Source of the DNA: an uncultured Eubacterium sp.
Lineage (GTDB): Bacteria > Bacillota > Clostridia > Lachnospirales > Lachnospiraceae
Length of the DNA stretch: 64,000 nt
Direction: 5' to 3'
Assembly (NCBI GenBank): GCA_910589595.1
Contig: CAJUTM010000013.1
Coordinates: 14,538-78,537, forward strand
Shown: piece by piece, positions 32,135 through 42,159 of the stretch
How positions within the stretch are numbered: the stretch's first letter is position 1
How the letters are laid out: every line of letters starts with the position of its first letter
Position numbers and translations under genes: made by a program
The notes under the pieces: generated by a model
Databases searched by the model: none
Seen by the model: only the letters and a program-made list of their open reading frames with translations
What the model was told of the DNA's origin: nothing

Positions 32135-33391
32135 CTAATTCACCCGATTACCGCCTAACAACTGTTTAGCCACCTTTTGCGGGTCGATTTCTCCAATATC
32201 ATCCGGCACATTCTGCCCCCATGTCACATATGAAAGCGGACACTTCGTTTTCATTTTTATATTGAGCATAGCCCCCGCTGAAGATGTCTCATCTAACTTT
32301 GTAAAAATAATGCTGTAATCCGTAAAAGAGGAATATGTCGATGCAATTTCCTGCAAATCATTATATTTTGTTCCGGCATTTAACACCAGATATATCTGCC
32401 GCTCTGCAATCGGAATCTGTTCCATCAATTCACGGATATCATCCATCTGCTCCTTATCCCTGTGGGAACGTCCGGCAGTATCAACGAGGCAGATATCGTA
32501 TTGGGATAATTCATCCATCGACTCCTCCAACTCTTTCGGACTGTAAATTACTTTAAGCGGCACCGACAAGATATTGGCATATGTCTTCAACTGCTCTACC
32601 GCCGCGATGCGATAAGTATCTGCCGTAAGAAGAACAATATTAGCCTTTTCCTCTAATTTCAGTTTTGAGGCAATCTTGGCAATCGTCGTCGTCTTTCCAA
32701 CCCCCGTGGAACCTAAAAAGAATATAAATATTGTCTTATCTTTGGGTTTTGCGTCAATTAGATACGGCTGGCCAAGCATCAATATTATTTTTTGGTAAAT
32801 ATTCGCCAGTATTTGGTCCAACAAAGCGTCTTCCGGAAGCGAACGGTTTACTTCCTCCATAATCGAATCTGCGATTTCCTTATCTACTTCATTGGCAAGC
32901 ATCTGCTGGTAAATTAGTTCTTTGCAGTTTTTTGCATATTCGATTTCTTTTTCTTTTTCCTCATCAACCGGAGCTGCTTCTTCTATCTCTGTTGTCTCCT
33001 CCGTCTTTTGCTCCTGATTCGCTATCGTCTCCCCACTCTTTTCCTCTTCCTTTTTCTCTGACATCTGCCTTTCCAATAATGCCTGCAATCTTGTCAGACG
33101 TTCTTCCAGGCTGTCCTCTTCCCCAATATTTTTTGCCACATCTAGCTCCGGCTCTTTCGACGGCTTCGGGCGGCTGACATCAGAAGCAGCAGACTCCGAA
33201 ACTTTTTCTGTCTGGACAGGCGCTTCGTCTAAAGCCGCCGTCACCTCTACTTTCCCGTGAATGAACAATTTTGCCAATCCTTTCGGCCTTACTTTCTTTA
33301 TGTTCATTACAATAGCGGCATTACCTAACTCCTGTTTTGCCATTTCAATCGCTTCTGTTTCCGTCTTCGCCAAAAATTTTTTAATAATCAT
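32135..33391 (-). CDS. flhF: Flagellar placement GTPase FlhF
   Basis: 418 residues: a basic N-terminal B domain (1-55), a long acidic low-complexity linker (58-150) and the SRP-type NG domain with G1 GSTGVGKT (227-234), DTYRIAAVEQLK, DTAGRSHRD and TKLDET. Determines where a flagellum is built. It starts inside the stop of flhA (ATGA overlap), so the two are translated together. Confidence 0.95.
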   Translation of the reverse strand: MIIKKFLAKTETEAIEMAKQELGNAAIVMNIKKVRPKGLAKLFIHGKVEVTAALDEAPVQTEKVSESAASDVSRPKPSKEPELDVAKNIGEEDSLEERLTRLQALLERQMSEKKEEEKSGETIANQEQKTEETTEIEEAAPVDEEKEKEIEYAKNCKELIYQQMLANEVDKEIADSIMEEVNRSLPEDALLDQILANIYQKIILMLGQPYLIDAKPKDKTIFIFFLGSTGVGKTTTIAKIASKLKLEEKANIVLLTADTYRIAAVEQLKTYANILSVPLKVIYSPKELEESMDELSQYDICLVDTAGRSHRDKEQMDDIRELMEQIPIAERQIYLVLNAGTKYNDLQEIASTYSSFTDYSIIFTKLDETSSAGAMLNIKMKTKCPLSYVTWGQNVPDDIGEIDPQKVAKQLLGGNRVN

Positions 33392-35424
33392 TCAACCGTC
33401 ACCATCCCAACTGATTGTAATTCCACATCGGAGTCAATTTCATTATATGATAAAACCTGCAAACTTCGGAATTGTTCTGCCGTCAGCTTTTTCAAATACA
33501 TCCGCACAATCGGCGAAGTAATCAGAATCGGCGTACGCCCTAATTCTTCCAATTTATTGGTCTCTTCATGTAAAGATCTCATTAGCTTCTGTGTATAATC
33601 CGGGTCCAACGCCAGATAGGAACCCTGCTCTGTCTGTTTTACAGAGTCCATAATCTGCTGTTCCACAGTCGGGTCCAGTGTTACAACACTCGTAGTCTCA
33701 TTGTTATTGAAATATTGATTCGAAATCGCCCGCTTCAGATTTTGCCTTACATACTCTGTCAAAATATCTGTGTCGTGCGTTGTCGGCGCATAATCGGCCA
33801 GTGTCTCAAAAATAGTAACCAAATCGCGAATAGAAATTCCCTCCGCCAGCAAATTCTGCAATACTTTCTGGATTTCACCGACATTAAGAAGCTTCGGTAC
33901 AAGTTCGGAAACAAGCGTTTCGTTTGCCTCTTTGACATTCTCGATAAGATTCTGGACATCCTGACGGGTAAGAAGTTCGTCCAAATGAGAACGAATAATC
34001 TCCATCAGGTGCGTGGCAATAATCGACGGCGGGTCAACTACCGTATACCCCAGCGACTCCGCGCGCTCACGCTGGCTTTCCGTAATCCATATCGCCGGCA
34101 GATGATACGATGGCTCAAAGGTCGGAATACCGGATATCTCTTCCTCCACATATCCCGGATTCATTGCCATGTAATGGTCAAATAAAATCTCACCCTCACT
34201 GACTGGAACACCTTTAATTTTGATTAAGTACTGATTCGGATTCAGCTGAATGTTATCGCGCAGACGAATCATCGGCACGACACATCCTAATTCCAAAGCA
34301 ATCTGGCGTCGAATCATAACGACACGGTCGAGAAGGTCGCCGCCCTGATTGACGTCCGCAAGTGGAATGACGCCATAACCAAATTCCAACTCAATCGAAT
34401 CGACCTGCAATAGAGAATTGACATTTTCCGGCCGTCGAATCTCTTCCGCCGATTCTTCCTCTTCCGCTACCGCATCTTCTACTTCCGCCATTTCCAGTTC
34501 ATTGGACATCATACGGGCACAAATAATAAATAAAATGCCGTATGCACAGAAAATAAGCATATTCAATGGCGTAAAGATTCCCAAACCAATCAACGCCGCA
34601 CCGACGATATTCATAACCTTCGGAATCGAAAACAACTGTTTCTGCAATATATTTCCAATATCGGCTTCTTTTGAGCCTTTGGTCACAAGAATACCGGTAG
34701 ATAGCGATATCATAAGAGACGGAATCTGACTTGTCAGGCCGTCACCAATCGTCAAAATAGAATAACGGCTGATTGCCGTACTAAAATCTTCGCCATTCAT
34801 CAACACGCCGATGGCAATTCCACCGACAAAGTTCAATACGGTAATAATCAAACCCGCCGTGGCGTCTCCCTTTACATACTTTGTCGCACCATCCATGGAA
34901 CCGAAAAATGCGGATTCCTGTTGGATTTTTTCCCGTCGCTCTTTCGCTTCTTCATCGGTAATTGCTCCGGTATTCAAATCGGCGTCAATCGCCATCTGTT
35001 TACCGGGCATGGCGTCCAGTGTAAAACGCGCCGTTACTTCTGATACACGCTCCGAACCTTTATTGATTACAACTAACTGCATGATAACCAATACAAAAAA
35101 CACAATCCCGCCGACGATTAAGTTACCGCCGCCGACAAAATTACCGAACGTACTGACAACGTTACCAGCCTCTCCGTATAACAGAATATTTCTCGTGGAA
35201 CTGACATTTAAGGACAGACGGAACAGCGTCGTCAAAAGCAGCAGCGTCGGAAAACTCGACATATCGAGCGGCTCTTTCGAGAACAGAGCATTAAAAAGAA
35301 TAATCATCGCCAACGCAATATTTAAAGCAAAAAATAAATCCAACAGAAAAAGCGGTACCGGAATAATCAGGCATAAAATCGGTATTAAGATAAAAGCGCC
35401 AAGCGCTAAATCTGCTTTCTGCAT
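33388..35424 (-). CDS. flhA: Flagellar export gate protein FlhA
   Basis: 678 residues: N-terminal domain with eight hydrophobic helices (about 1-310), including the FHIPEP-family region around RFTLDAMPGKQMAIDADLN, and a cytoplasmic ring domain (about 340-678) that docks export substrates. Full length. The start follows AGGAGAGAATGTC. It lies 80 bases behind flhB. Confidence 0.97.
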   Translation of the reverse strand: MQKADLALGAFILIPILCLIIPVPLFLLDLFFALNIALAMIILFNALFSKEPLDMSSFPTLLLLTTLFRLSLNVSSTRNILLYGEAGNVVSTFGNFVGGGNLIVGGIVFFVLVIMQLVVINKGSERVSEVTARFTLDAMPGKQMAIDADLNTGAITDEEAKERREKIQQESAFFGSMDGATKYVKGDATAGLIITVLNFVGGIAIGVLMNGEDFSTAISRYSILTIGDGLTSQIPSLMISLSTGILVTKGSKEADIGNILQKQLFSIPKVMNIVGAALIGLGIFTPLNMLIFCAYGILFIICARMMSNELEMAEVEDAVAEEEESAEEIRRPENVNSLLQVDSIELEFGYGVIPLADVNQGGDLLDRVVMIRRQIALELGCVVPMIRLRDNIQLNPNQYLIKIKGVPVSEGEILFDHYMAMNPGYVEEEISGIPTFEPSYHLPAIWITESQRERAESLGYTVVDPPSIIATHLMEIIRSHLDELLTRQDVQNLIENVKEANETLVSELVPKLLNVGEIQKVLQNLLAEGISIRDLVTIFETLADYAPTTHDTDILTEYVRQNLKRAISNQYFNNNETTSVVTLDPTVEQQIMDSVKQTEQGSYLALDPDYTQKLMRSLHEETNKLEELGRTPILITSPIVRMYLKKLTAEQFRSLQVLSYNEIDSDVELQSVGMVTVE

Positions 35425-35503
35425 GACATTCTCTCCTTTCCTGTTTCCTCTTATGCGGACAACTGTAAATCCTGTTTACAATCTCCGTTATATCAATACA
35501 AAG

Positions 35504-36610
35504 TCAACTGACTTTTCCCTGTAAACCATACACATAAGCCAAAATCTCAGCTACCATCTGATACAGCTCCGGCGGTATCTGCTCCCCTATCTCCACATTG
35601 TGGTAGAGCATTCTCGCCAGCGGTTTGTTTTCCACAATTTCAATGTGGTTTTCCCTTGCCGTCTCCCGAATACGGGCAGCCACATAATCGGCGCCTTTGG
35701 CAATTACAACCGGCGCCTCGGCTTCTGTCTTATCATATTTTAACGCAACCGCCAGATGGGTCGGATTCGTAATTACCACGTCCGCTTCCGGCAATTGCTG
35801 CATCATTCTCCGTCTGGATGCTTCCTGCATCTTCCGTCTTATCTTACCTTTTACCTGCGGATTTCCTTCCGCATTTTTGTACTCATCTTTCACTTCCTGT
35901 TTCGTCATCTTCATATCAGTTTTAAACTTATGTTTCTGATACTTCCAATCGGCAAAGGCAATAACAAGAAAGACAGCGCTGATTTTAAAGGAAGTCATAA
36001 GCACGGTATCTACAATCAAAGAAATTGCAGGCCACAAATCCAACTGATAAATATTAATGACAAGGCCCCATTCTTCTTTCAGGGAAGAATAGACAACATA
36101 AAACAAAATGGCAACTTTTACGATTGCCTTAATCATTTCCACTAATTTGTCTTTTGAAAAAAATCTTTTAAAACCGCTAACAGGATTTAATTTGGACGGT
36201 TTCGGCCTTAACGGCTTAAACGTCACTTTCCATTTTACCTGAACGACATTGACAATAAAAGCAGCAATTACTGCCAAAATAATAATTGGTAAAATAACCA
36301 TCAGGATTTCTTTCATTCCAAACTGCAGCAATCCCGTCACCCGAACAACTGAAAAATCCTCTCCTGCATATCCGCTAATGGAATTGTAGAAAAAGAGAAA
36401 TACGTTGTTGATGCGCTCCATCATAAAACCGCCAAAAAAACGCAAACATGAAAAGAGAACAAATAGTAACACAGCCGTATTCAAATCCTGACTTTTCGCC
36501 GCCTGCCCTTCGTCTCTCGCTTTTTCTAATTTCTTTGGCGTCGCCGGTTCTGTTTTTTCCCCTCCGTTACCATCTTTCGCAAAAAACTGAAGATTATATT
36601 CCAGAATCAT
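35504..36610 (-). CDS. flhB: Flagellar export switch protein FlhB
   Basis: About 368 residues: four membrane helices (about 45-65, 100-125, 160-180, 200-225) and a cytoplasmic domain with the self-cleavage motif NPTH (282-285, in VVITNPTHLAVALKY). Cleavage there switches export from hook to filament proteins under FliK control. An earlier ATG (36622) is possible, but 36610 has GGGGATTTCT before it and gives the usual N-terminus. Confidence 0.96.
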   Translation of the reverse strand: MILEYNLQFFAKDGNGGEKTEPATPKKLEKARDEGQAAKSQDLNTAVLLFVLFSCLRFFGGFMMERINNVFLFFYNSISGYAGEDFSVVRVTGLLQFGMKEILMVILPIIILAVIAAFIVNVVQVKWKVTFKPLRPKPSKLNPVSGFKRFFSKDKLVEMIKAIVKVAILFYVVYSSLKEEWGLVINIYQLDLWPAISLIVDTVLMTSFKISAVFLVIAFADWKYQKHKFKTDMKMTKQEVKDEYKNAEGNPQVKGKIRRKMQEASRRRMMQQLPEADVVITNPTHLAVALKYDKTEAEAPVVIAKGADYVAARIRETARENHIEIVENKPLARMLYHNVEIGEQIPPELYQMVAEILAYVYGLQGKVS

Positions 36611-36652
36611 AGAAATCCCCATTTCCCAACTATTTTTCCATTATTCCGTCTG

Positions 36653-37426
36653 CTATGGCGTAAAAACGTGAATTACATTGGTAATAACTTCTTTCATTTC
36701 ATCAAATATATAATCTGCCACCATCGGAAAACTTTGTAATATTAATACTAATACAATCAGTCCTACTAAAACTTTTATCTGCAAACCTATGACAAACATA
36801 TTCATCTGCGGCGCCGCTTTGGCAAGCACGCCAAGAACAACATTGATTAACAGCATACAGCAGAATACCGGCAAAATAATACGAAAGCCAATAATGAAAT
36901 AGCTGCCGATAAAATCCACCACAAGATTTTTTATGTCTGCGATTGGAAAAATCGCTTTCCCGATATTAAAATAAGTAAACGAGTCCGCAATGGCCCGTAC
37001 AATATAGTAGTGCATATTTGTCACTACCATCATCAGCATAAGCAAATAGTTATAAATATTACCGGTCACGGAAATCTGCGTATTGGTCATGGGGTCGAAC
37101 ATACTCGCCATCGACAGTCCCATTTCCATATCCATAAGCTGTCCGGAAAAACTGACGATGAAAAAACACATATTGCACATGAAGCCAAGCGTAAAGCCAA
37201 TCAGCGTCTCTTTTAATATCAGCACCGAATACCCCACGACACCGGCGTAGTTTAAATCAATAACCGGAATTATCGGAATTAGCACAAGCGAAAGAAACAC
37301 ACTCATGGCCGCCCGCACCCGCACCGGAACAGAATTATAACTAAAAAACGGCGCTGTCATAACTAAAGCGGACACACGGACGAGAACGAGAAGATAAAAT
37401 TCTAAATTTTCTACCGTAAACGTCAT
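36653..37426 (-). CDS. fliR: Flagellar export gate protein FliR
   Basis: 257 residues with six hydrophobic segments and the conserved FliR pattern around RVSALVMTAPFFSYNSVPVRVRAAMSV and LMDMEMGLSMASMFDP. Part of the FliP5-Q4-R1 export channel. It follows fliQ by 2 bases. Confidence 0.96.
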   Translation of the reverse strand: MTFTVENLEFYLLVLVRVSALVMTAPFFSYNSVPVRVRAAMSVFLSLVLIPIIPVIDLNYAGVVGYSVLILKETLIGFTLGFMCNMCFFIVSFSGQLMDMEMGLSMASMFDPMTNTQISVTGNIYNYLLMLMMVVTNMHYYIVRAIADSFTYFNIGKAIFPIADIKNLVVDFIGSYFIIGFRIILPVFCCMLLINVVLGVLAKAAPQMNMFVIGLQIKVLVGLIVLVLILQSFPMVADYIFDEMKEVITNVIHVFTP

Positions 37427-37428
37427 TT

Positions 37429-37701
37429 TCAGCCTCCAGCAAAAACAGCAAACTTATTGGATAAATCTACCAAAAAATCTACGCAGTTATCCATAATCCA
37501 ACCGCCGCAAAGCATTAAAGTAATAAAAATAGCCAATAATTTAGGAACAAAAGTGAGCGTCTGTTCCTGTATTGATGTTATCGTCTGAAATATACTGACA
37601 GCCAGACCAACAATCAACGATACTAACAATAACGGCGCGGCACATTTTATAATACACCAAATCATATCAATGGTAATATCTAATACATCTGCATCTGTCA
37701 T
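37429..37701 (-). CDS. fliQ: Flagellar export gate protein FliQ
   Basis: 90 residues, two membrane helices with the typical centre SIFQTITSIQEQTLTFVPKLLAI. Component of the export channel. Start behind GGAGGCAATGGA, 14 bases after fliP. Confidence 0.97.
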   Translation of the reverse strand: MTDADVLDITIDMIWCIIKCAAPLLLVSLIVGLAVSIFQTITSIQEQTLTFVPKLLAIFITLMLCGGWIMDNCVDFLVDLSNKFAVFAGG

Positions 37702-37715
37702 TCCATTGCCTCCCG

Positions 37716-38579
37716 TCAGTAAAAGGTTTTAACGACTTGTCCAATTACCAAGTTCCATCCATCTGCCAGTACAAATAGCAGAATCTTAAACGGCATGGAA
37801 ATTGTCGTCGGAGGAAGCATCATCATACCCATAGACATCAGAGTTGACGCTACCACCATGTCAATAACTATAAATGGTAAATATAATAAGAAACCGATAA
37901 TAAATGCGGTCCTCAATTCACTAATCATAAAAGCCGGTATTAAGACAAGCGTCGGAATTTCTTCTTCCTTATCTACCGAGACATTATCCGTCTTTTTCTG
38001 AATCTGTAAAAACAGCCGGATATCTTTCCTGCTTGTCTGCTCAAACATGAATCTACGAATCGGCTTCAAACCGGCATTCAAAGCCTCTTCCTGTGTCATC
38101 TGCCCTTTGTCAAAAGGCTGGATACACTCGGAATTTACCTGCGCGATTACCGGACTCATAATAAACAATGTAAGAAAAAGCGCCAAACCTACCAATACCT
38201 GATTAGGCGGCGACGACTGTGTACCTAACGCCGAACGCAAAAAATGCAGCACTACAATAATTCTCGCAAAAGACGTCACCATAATAAGCAGGAATGGCGC
38301 CAGCGACAATAACGTTAAAACAAGCAGCATCCGCATACTTGCCGATAAACTCGAACTGCCTGCGTTAGACGTAATATTAAATTGGAAATCCTGTGGAGAA
38401 TCCGGGTCCTGTACTTCCCCTCTCGAACTTCCGGACCTCTCATTCGTATCGGCGCTCGAAGGCACCGGCTTTGCCTGCACATAAACCTTTGTAGCACAAA
38501 AAAAGGTTAATATACACAGTAGCGCAAACAGAACAATCATTCCAATCGAAATCTGACGTGCCCTTTCCTGTTTTTTCAT
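37716..38579 (-). CDS. fliP: Flagellar export gate protein FliP
   Basis: 287 residues: N-terminal signal-like helix (about 10-35), a variable loop rich in Ser/Asp (to about 70), then the conserved core with LVLTLLSLAPFLLIMVTSFARIIVVLHFLRSALGTQ, the periplasm-side loop and two C-terminal helices (FIGFLLYLPFIVIDMVVAS, MPFKILLFVLADGWNLV). Five copies form the export channel. Start at ATG 38579; an upstream TTG is possible. Confidence 0.97.
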   Translation of the reverse strand: MKKQERARQISIGMIVLFALLCILTFFCATKVYVQAKPVPSSADTNERSGSSRGEVQDPDSPQDFQFNITSNAGSSSLSASMRMLLVLTLLSLAPFLLIMVTSFARIIVVLHFLRSALGTQSSPPNQVLVGLALFLTLFIMSPVIAQVNSECIQPFDKGQMTQEEALNAGLKPIRRFMFEQTSRKDIRLFLQIQKKTDNVSVDKEEEIPTLVLIPAFMISELRTAFIIGFLLYLPFIVIDMVVASTLMSMGMMMLPPTTISMPFKILLFVLADGWNLVIGQVVKTFY

Positions 38580-38616
38580 AAATACCAACCTTTTCTTTTT
38601 CTATTTATCATGCGGC

Positions 38617-38958
38617 TCATTTTTTATTTTGATACATTCGCTCTAACAAGTCCCGGAAGGAAACCTTTTGACGTGAAACACCACTCGGCTCCAAATCTAA
38701 TTGGTCTCCCTCTAATGACGTCAGAAAGGTAATGGTGTCTTTCGTCACTCCGATTGCATAATACTTATTTCCCAATTGGATAATCTGAATATACTTACCG
38801 GCTGCAATTTTAAAAGTCTCCACAACTTTTATATTCGCTGACTGTGACTGCACCATTCCCGACTTAGCAACCCACTTAGTAAAATAATAAGTGACCGCCA
38901 GTACAATAATGAATATGAAAACAAGCACTAACAGTTGCCCGAAACTGCTCCATGTCAT
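38617..38958 (-). CDS. fliO: Flagellar assembly protein FliO (FliZ)
   Basis: 113 residues, one membrane helix (about 8-28) followed by a cytoplasmic domain with VVETFKIAAGKYIQIIQLGNKYYAIGVT. FliO helps assemble the FliP ring. It begins 2 bases after the cheY stop. Confidence 0.9.
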   Translation of the reverse strand: MTWSSFGQLLVLVFIFIIVLAVTYYFTKWVAKSGMVQSQSANIKVVETFKIAAGKYIQIIQLGNKYYAIGVTKDTITFLTSLEGDQLDLEPSGVSRQKVSFRDLLERMYQNKK

Positions 38959-38960
38959 AA

Positions 38961-39323
38961 TTAACCAACAGCCTTTTTCACAGCTTCCAAAACACGGTCA
39001 GCCTGAAAAGGTTTTACAATGAAATCCTTGGCGCCGGACTGAATTGATTCGATAACCATTGCCTGCTGACCCATTGCGGAACACATAATAACCGTTGCTC
39101 CGGCATCGGATTCCCGAATTTTTTTGAGAGCCTGAATACCATCCATCTCCGGCATGGTAATATCCATCATAACAAGGTCAGGTTTTGTCTCATTGTATTT
39201 TTCTACTGCTTTGACACCATTTTCGGCTTCTCCAGCTACCTCGTAACCGTTTTTTGTCAAAATATCTTTAATCATGACTCTCATAAAAGCCGCATCATCA
39301 CATATTAAAACACTCTTTGCCAT
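38961..39323 (-). CDS. cheY: Chemotaxis response regulator CheY
   Basis: 120-residue single receiver domain: Asp9/Asp10, phosphorylated Asp54 (LVMMDITMPEMD), switch Ser in IMCSAM and Lys in DFIVKPFQ. Binds FliM and FliY to change motor behaviour. It lies between fliY and fliO as in B. subtilis. Confidence 0.96.
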   Translation of the reverse strand: MAKSVLICDDAAFMRVMIKDILTKNGYEVAGEAENGVKAVEKYNETKPDLVMMDITMPEMDGIQALKKIRESDAGATVIMCSAMGQQAMVIESIQSGAKDFIVKPFQADRVLEAVKKAVG

Positions 39324-39341
39324 TGTTATTCTCCTCCATTT

Positions 39342-40538
39342 TTAATCTTTTATAATCTCGGTAACACGAATACCGAAACTTTCTTCAATTACAACAACTT
39401 CACCTTTTGCAACGAACTTACCGTTTACCAGAACATCAATCGGCTCTCCTGCCAACTTATCCAATTCGATAATTGTACCCGGAGAGAAATCCAAAATATC
39501 TTTTATTGATTTGCTTGTTCTTCCCAGCTCAACTGTTACTTCGAGCGGAACATCCATAATCAAATCAATATTTTCCGGTGCAATACCGTCTAAGTTCGGC
39601 ATTTGATTAAAGTTTTGAAATTGTGCCGGTTGTATATTGATATCCTGCGGCGGCATCGCATACATAGGCTGCGCTGCTGCCATCGGTTGTTGCTGCATTC
39701 CTGCCTGCATCTGTGGCGCCGGCTGTGCTTCTACCGGCTGCTGCGGCATCGGCTGTGGCGCCGGTGTCGGAGCTGGTGCTGGTTCCGGAGCTGCCTGTGC
39801 TTCCTGTTCCGGCGCTCCTCCCTGTGTCACACTCATAAATTGATGATATACCATTCTACCAAATTCAATAGGATATAACTGCATAATCTCACTATCTACC
39901 AAATCACCAATTTCCATCCTAAACGAAACTTCCACAAAAGTCTGGCCCGCCATATCCATAAGACCTGCATTTTCCAACCCATCGCCGAAATCAATACGCG
40001 TCGCCGTAGGAGGACTGATATCAACCATCTCGTTAATCATGGATGACATTGACGTGGCCGCTGACCCCATCATCTGATTCATCGCTTCGCATATAGCGCT
40101 CAGATGAAGATCGTTCAATTCAGTTTCAATATTTGTTCCATCTCCACCCATCATCAAGTCGGTAATTACTTTTACGTCCCTCTCCTTTAAAATCAGAACG
40201 TTATTTCCTTGAAGACCGGCACGATAAGAAATATAAATAAATACAACGGGAGCACCTTTTTTCTCGGCTAACTCCTCCATCGTTGTATAGGCAACGGAGG
40301 GTGTGGTAATATCCACTCGGTTGTTCACAAGTATCGACAACGTAGTAGCCGCTGTCCCCATACTTATATTCGCAATTTCTCCTAGTCCATCTGTCTCTTC
40401 CGGAGTCAGCATTTCGGAACCTGAAACAGCAACGGAAGATTGCGCATCCTCGGTTGTTGTCTCTTCTTCAGGTGCGGCGTCTGTATCCATTCCGCCCAAC
40501 AACGCATTGATTTCTTCCTGCGATAACATTCCGTCCAT
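39342..40538 (-). CDS. fliY: C-ring protein FliY with CheY-P phosphatase motifs
   Basis: 398 residues. N-terminal CheY-binding segment LSQEEINALLGG; CheC-type domain (about 40-235) with two phosphatase motifs, LGEIANISMG and ICEAMNQMMG, each keeping the Glu and Asn; a Pro/Gln/Ala/Met-rich linker (about 240-315); and a C-terminal FliN domain (about 320-398). It both builds the C-ring and removes phosphate from CheY. No separate cheC is present, so FliY may carry this activity alone. Confidence 0.96.
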   Translation of the reverse strand: MDGMLSQEEINALLGGMDTDAAPEEETTTEDAQSSVAVSGSEMLTPEETDGLGEIANISMGTAATTLSILVNNRVDITTPSVAYTTMEELAEKKGAPVVFIYISYRAGLQGNNVLILKERDVKVITDLMMGGDGTNIETELNDLHLSAICEAMNQMMGSAATSMSSMINEMVDISPPTATRIDFGDGLENAGLMDMAGQTFVEVSFRMEIGDLVDSEIMQLYPIEFGRMVYHQFMSVTQGGAPEQEAQAAPEPAPAPTPAPQPMPQQPVEAQPAPQMQAGMQQQPMAAAQPMYAMPPQDINIQPAQFQNFNQMPNLDGIAPENIDLIMDVPLEVTVELGRTSKSIKDILDFSPGTIIELDKLAGEPIDVLVNGKFVAKGEVVVIEESFGIRVTEIIKD

Positions 40539-40542
40539 TGCA

Positions 40543-41520
40543 TTACTCCTCTCTATAGATTGTTTTTATTTTGACTGCATAGGAGTCCTCGTAGGCCCCC
40601 GGTATAGCAGAAAATTTCTTAATATTTCCAACATAAACATCCAATTCATCTTCAATTCCCGTGTCTACCTTAATGACATCCCCCGGCTTCAGGTGTATAA
40701 AATCATTGACAGAAATGGCGCTCCGCCCCATAATAGCCCGCACCGGAATCCTGGCACGCTGCAATGTCTCTTCGAGAAACTCGCGGTAAGCTCCTTCTTC
40801 CGTCTCCGTCGTCGTAGAATACCAATATTTCGTATTTACTTTATCAATAACCGGTTCCAACACAGCAAATGGAATACAAATATTCATCAGACCCTCGACT
40901 TCACCAATTTTAATATTCATCGTGATAATCGAAGTCATCTCATTCGGCGTTACAAACTGGGCAAACTGGGAATTTGTTTCAATTCTCTCAAGCGTCGGCT
41001 CCAACAACTGTACACTCTGCCATGGCTCCACAAGCAGGTTCGTACAAATAACCATAATCCGTTCGATAATAGTTAATTCGATTTCCGTAAATTCCCTGCT
41101 CTTGCTCAACGGCTGTCCATCGCCACCGAGCATACGGTCTACAATCGCATACCCGAGCCCGGTAGCAAGCTCCAAAATCACATTTCCCTCTAACGGTGCG
41201 AAATTGACGACGCCTAACAAAACCGGATTGGATAATGAGTTCGAAAACTCCTGATAAGTAGCCGCCTCCGAATGCATTACTTCCACTTGCACATTCTTTC
41301 TCAGATATACAGGAAGATTGGTCGAAAGCAATCTGGCATAATGTTCGGAAATAAATACCAGCGTACGCAAATGTTCTTTTGAGAATTTGGACGGTCTGGC
41401 AAAATCATAATCCTTAACCTGCTTCTCTTCCACTTCGCCAGCGTCGTTGGGGTCAAATTCACCGCTATTCAAGGCAGACAACAAATTGTCTATCTCATTT
41501 TGCGATAACACGTCGCCCAT
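40543..41520 (-). CDS. fliM: Flagellar motor switch protein FliM
   Basis: 325 residues: CheY-binding N-terminus VLSQNEIDNLLSALNSGE, the CheC-like middle domain (about 45-230), and a C-terminal FliN-like domain. Full length. It is followed by fliY after 4 bases. The 100-base gap upstream (41521-41622) is AT-rich with no clear promoter. Confidence 0.97.
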   Translation of the reverse strand: MGDVLSQNEIDNLLSALNSGEFDPNDAGEVEEKQVKDYDFARPSKFSKEHLRTLVFISEHYARLLSTNLPVYLRKNVQVEVMHSEAATYQEFSNSLSNPVLLGVVNFAPLEGNVILELATGLGYAIVDRMLGGDGQPLSKSREFTEIELTIIERIMVICTNLLVEPWQSVQLLEPTLERIETNSQFAQFVTPNEMTSIITMNIKIGEVEGLMNICIPFAVLEPVIDKVNTKYWYSTTTETEEGAYREFLEETLQRARIPVRAIMGRSAISVNDFIHLKPGDVIKVDTGIEDELDVYVGNIKKFSAIPGAYEDSYAVKIKTIYREE

Positions 41521-41622
41521 ACATTCTCACCTCACTCATCTAGCTTCAGATAATTACATCTTTTCTTATCATAACATATTTATCAGATAACATAAAGTAC
41601 TTTTTTTGCAATGCCATTAACA

Positions 41623-42138
41623 TCAAACTTTCAGGAAGTCGGTCAATGAAATCGAAACAATTGCCTTTGTGTTATATTTTTCCTGAATCTTCTTAATAAT
41701 CTCTGTCTTTACTTTGGCGACATCAATCGTAGAAACAGTAAAACTTCCAATCGTCTCTTTTACAATATCATCCACATATACGTCGTTCGTCTGAACGAGT
41801 TCGTTTACCGTGTCGTAATCATCTGCATTGCTGTTAAAGGAAAGCACCCAGCCGTTTAACTGCACGTAGTGATTCGTATCGTCACCGGAATCTTTTTTCA
41901 GATTGATATTGACGGTAGTGTCATATTTTTTCAAATATGTCTTCAAATCCGACATCGTGTACTCTTCTTCTTCCGCATTGGGGTCTTCAATCTCCAAATC
42001 AATGACGGAAGACACTTTGTCAACTAAGGCGCTCGTCTTATTCATCGCCGGCATTACGGCAAATACCAATACAACCGACAGCACAACATTAATAAGCGTT
42101 GCCGCCATGATAATAATTGTAAGTATATTTTTTTTCAT
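41623..42138 (-). CDS. fliL: Flagellar basal body-associated protein FliL
   Basis: 171 residues: one N-terminal membrane helix (about 5-30) and an extracellular domain related to stomatin folds. FliL supports the stator. The order motA-motB-fliL here places the stator genes inside the fla/che cluster, unlike B. subtilis. Ribosome site GGAGGGAATATC. Confidence 0.85.
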   Translation of the reverse strand: MKKNILTIIIMAATLINVVLSVVLVFAVMPAMNKTSALVDKVSSVIDLEIEDPNAEEEEYTMSDLKTYLKKYDTTVNINLKKDSGDDTNHYVQLNGWVLSFNSNADDYDTVNELVQTNDVYVDDIVKETIGSFTVSTIDVAKVKTEIIKKIQEKYNTKAIVSISLTDFLKV

Positions 42139-42159
42139 TGATATTCCCTCCTGATTTCC

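Noticed and set aside
41521..41622. Internal promoter before fliM
   Set aside because: TATGAT-like words occur in an AT-rich gap, but no -35 at proper spacing was found.
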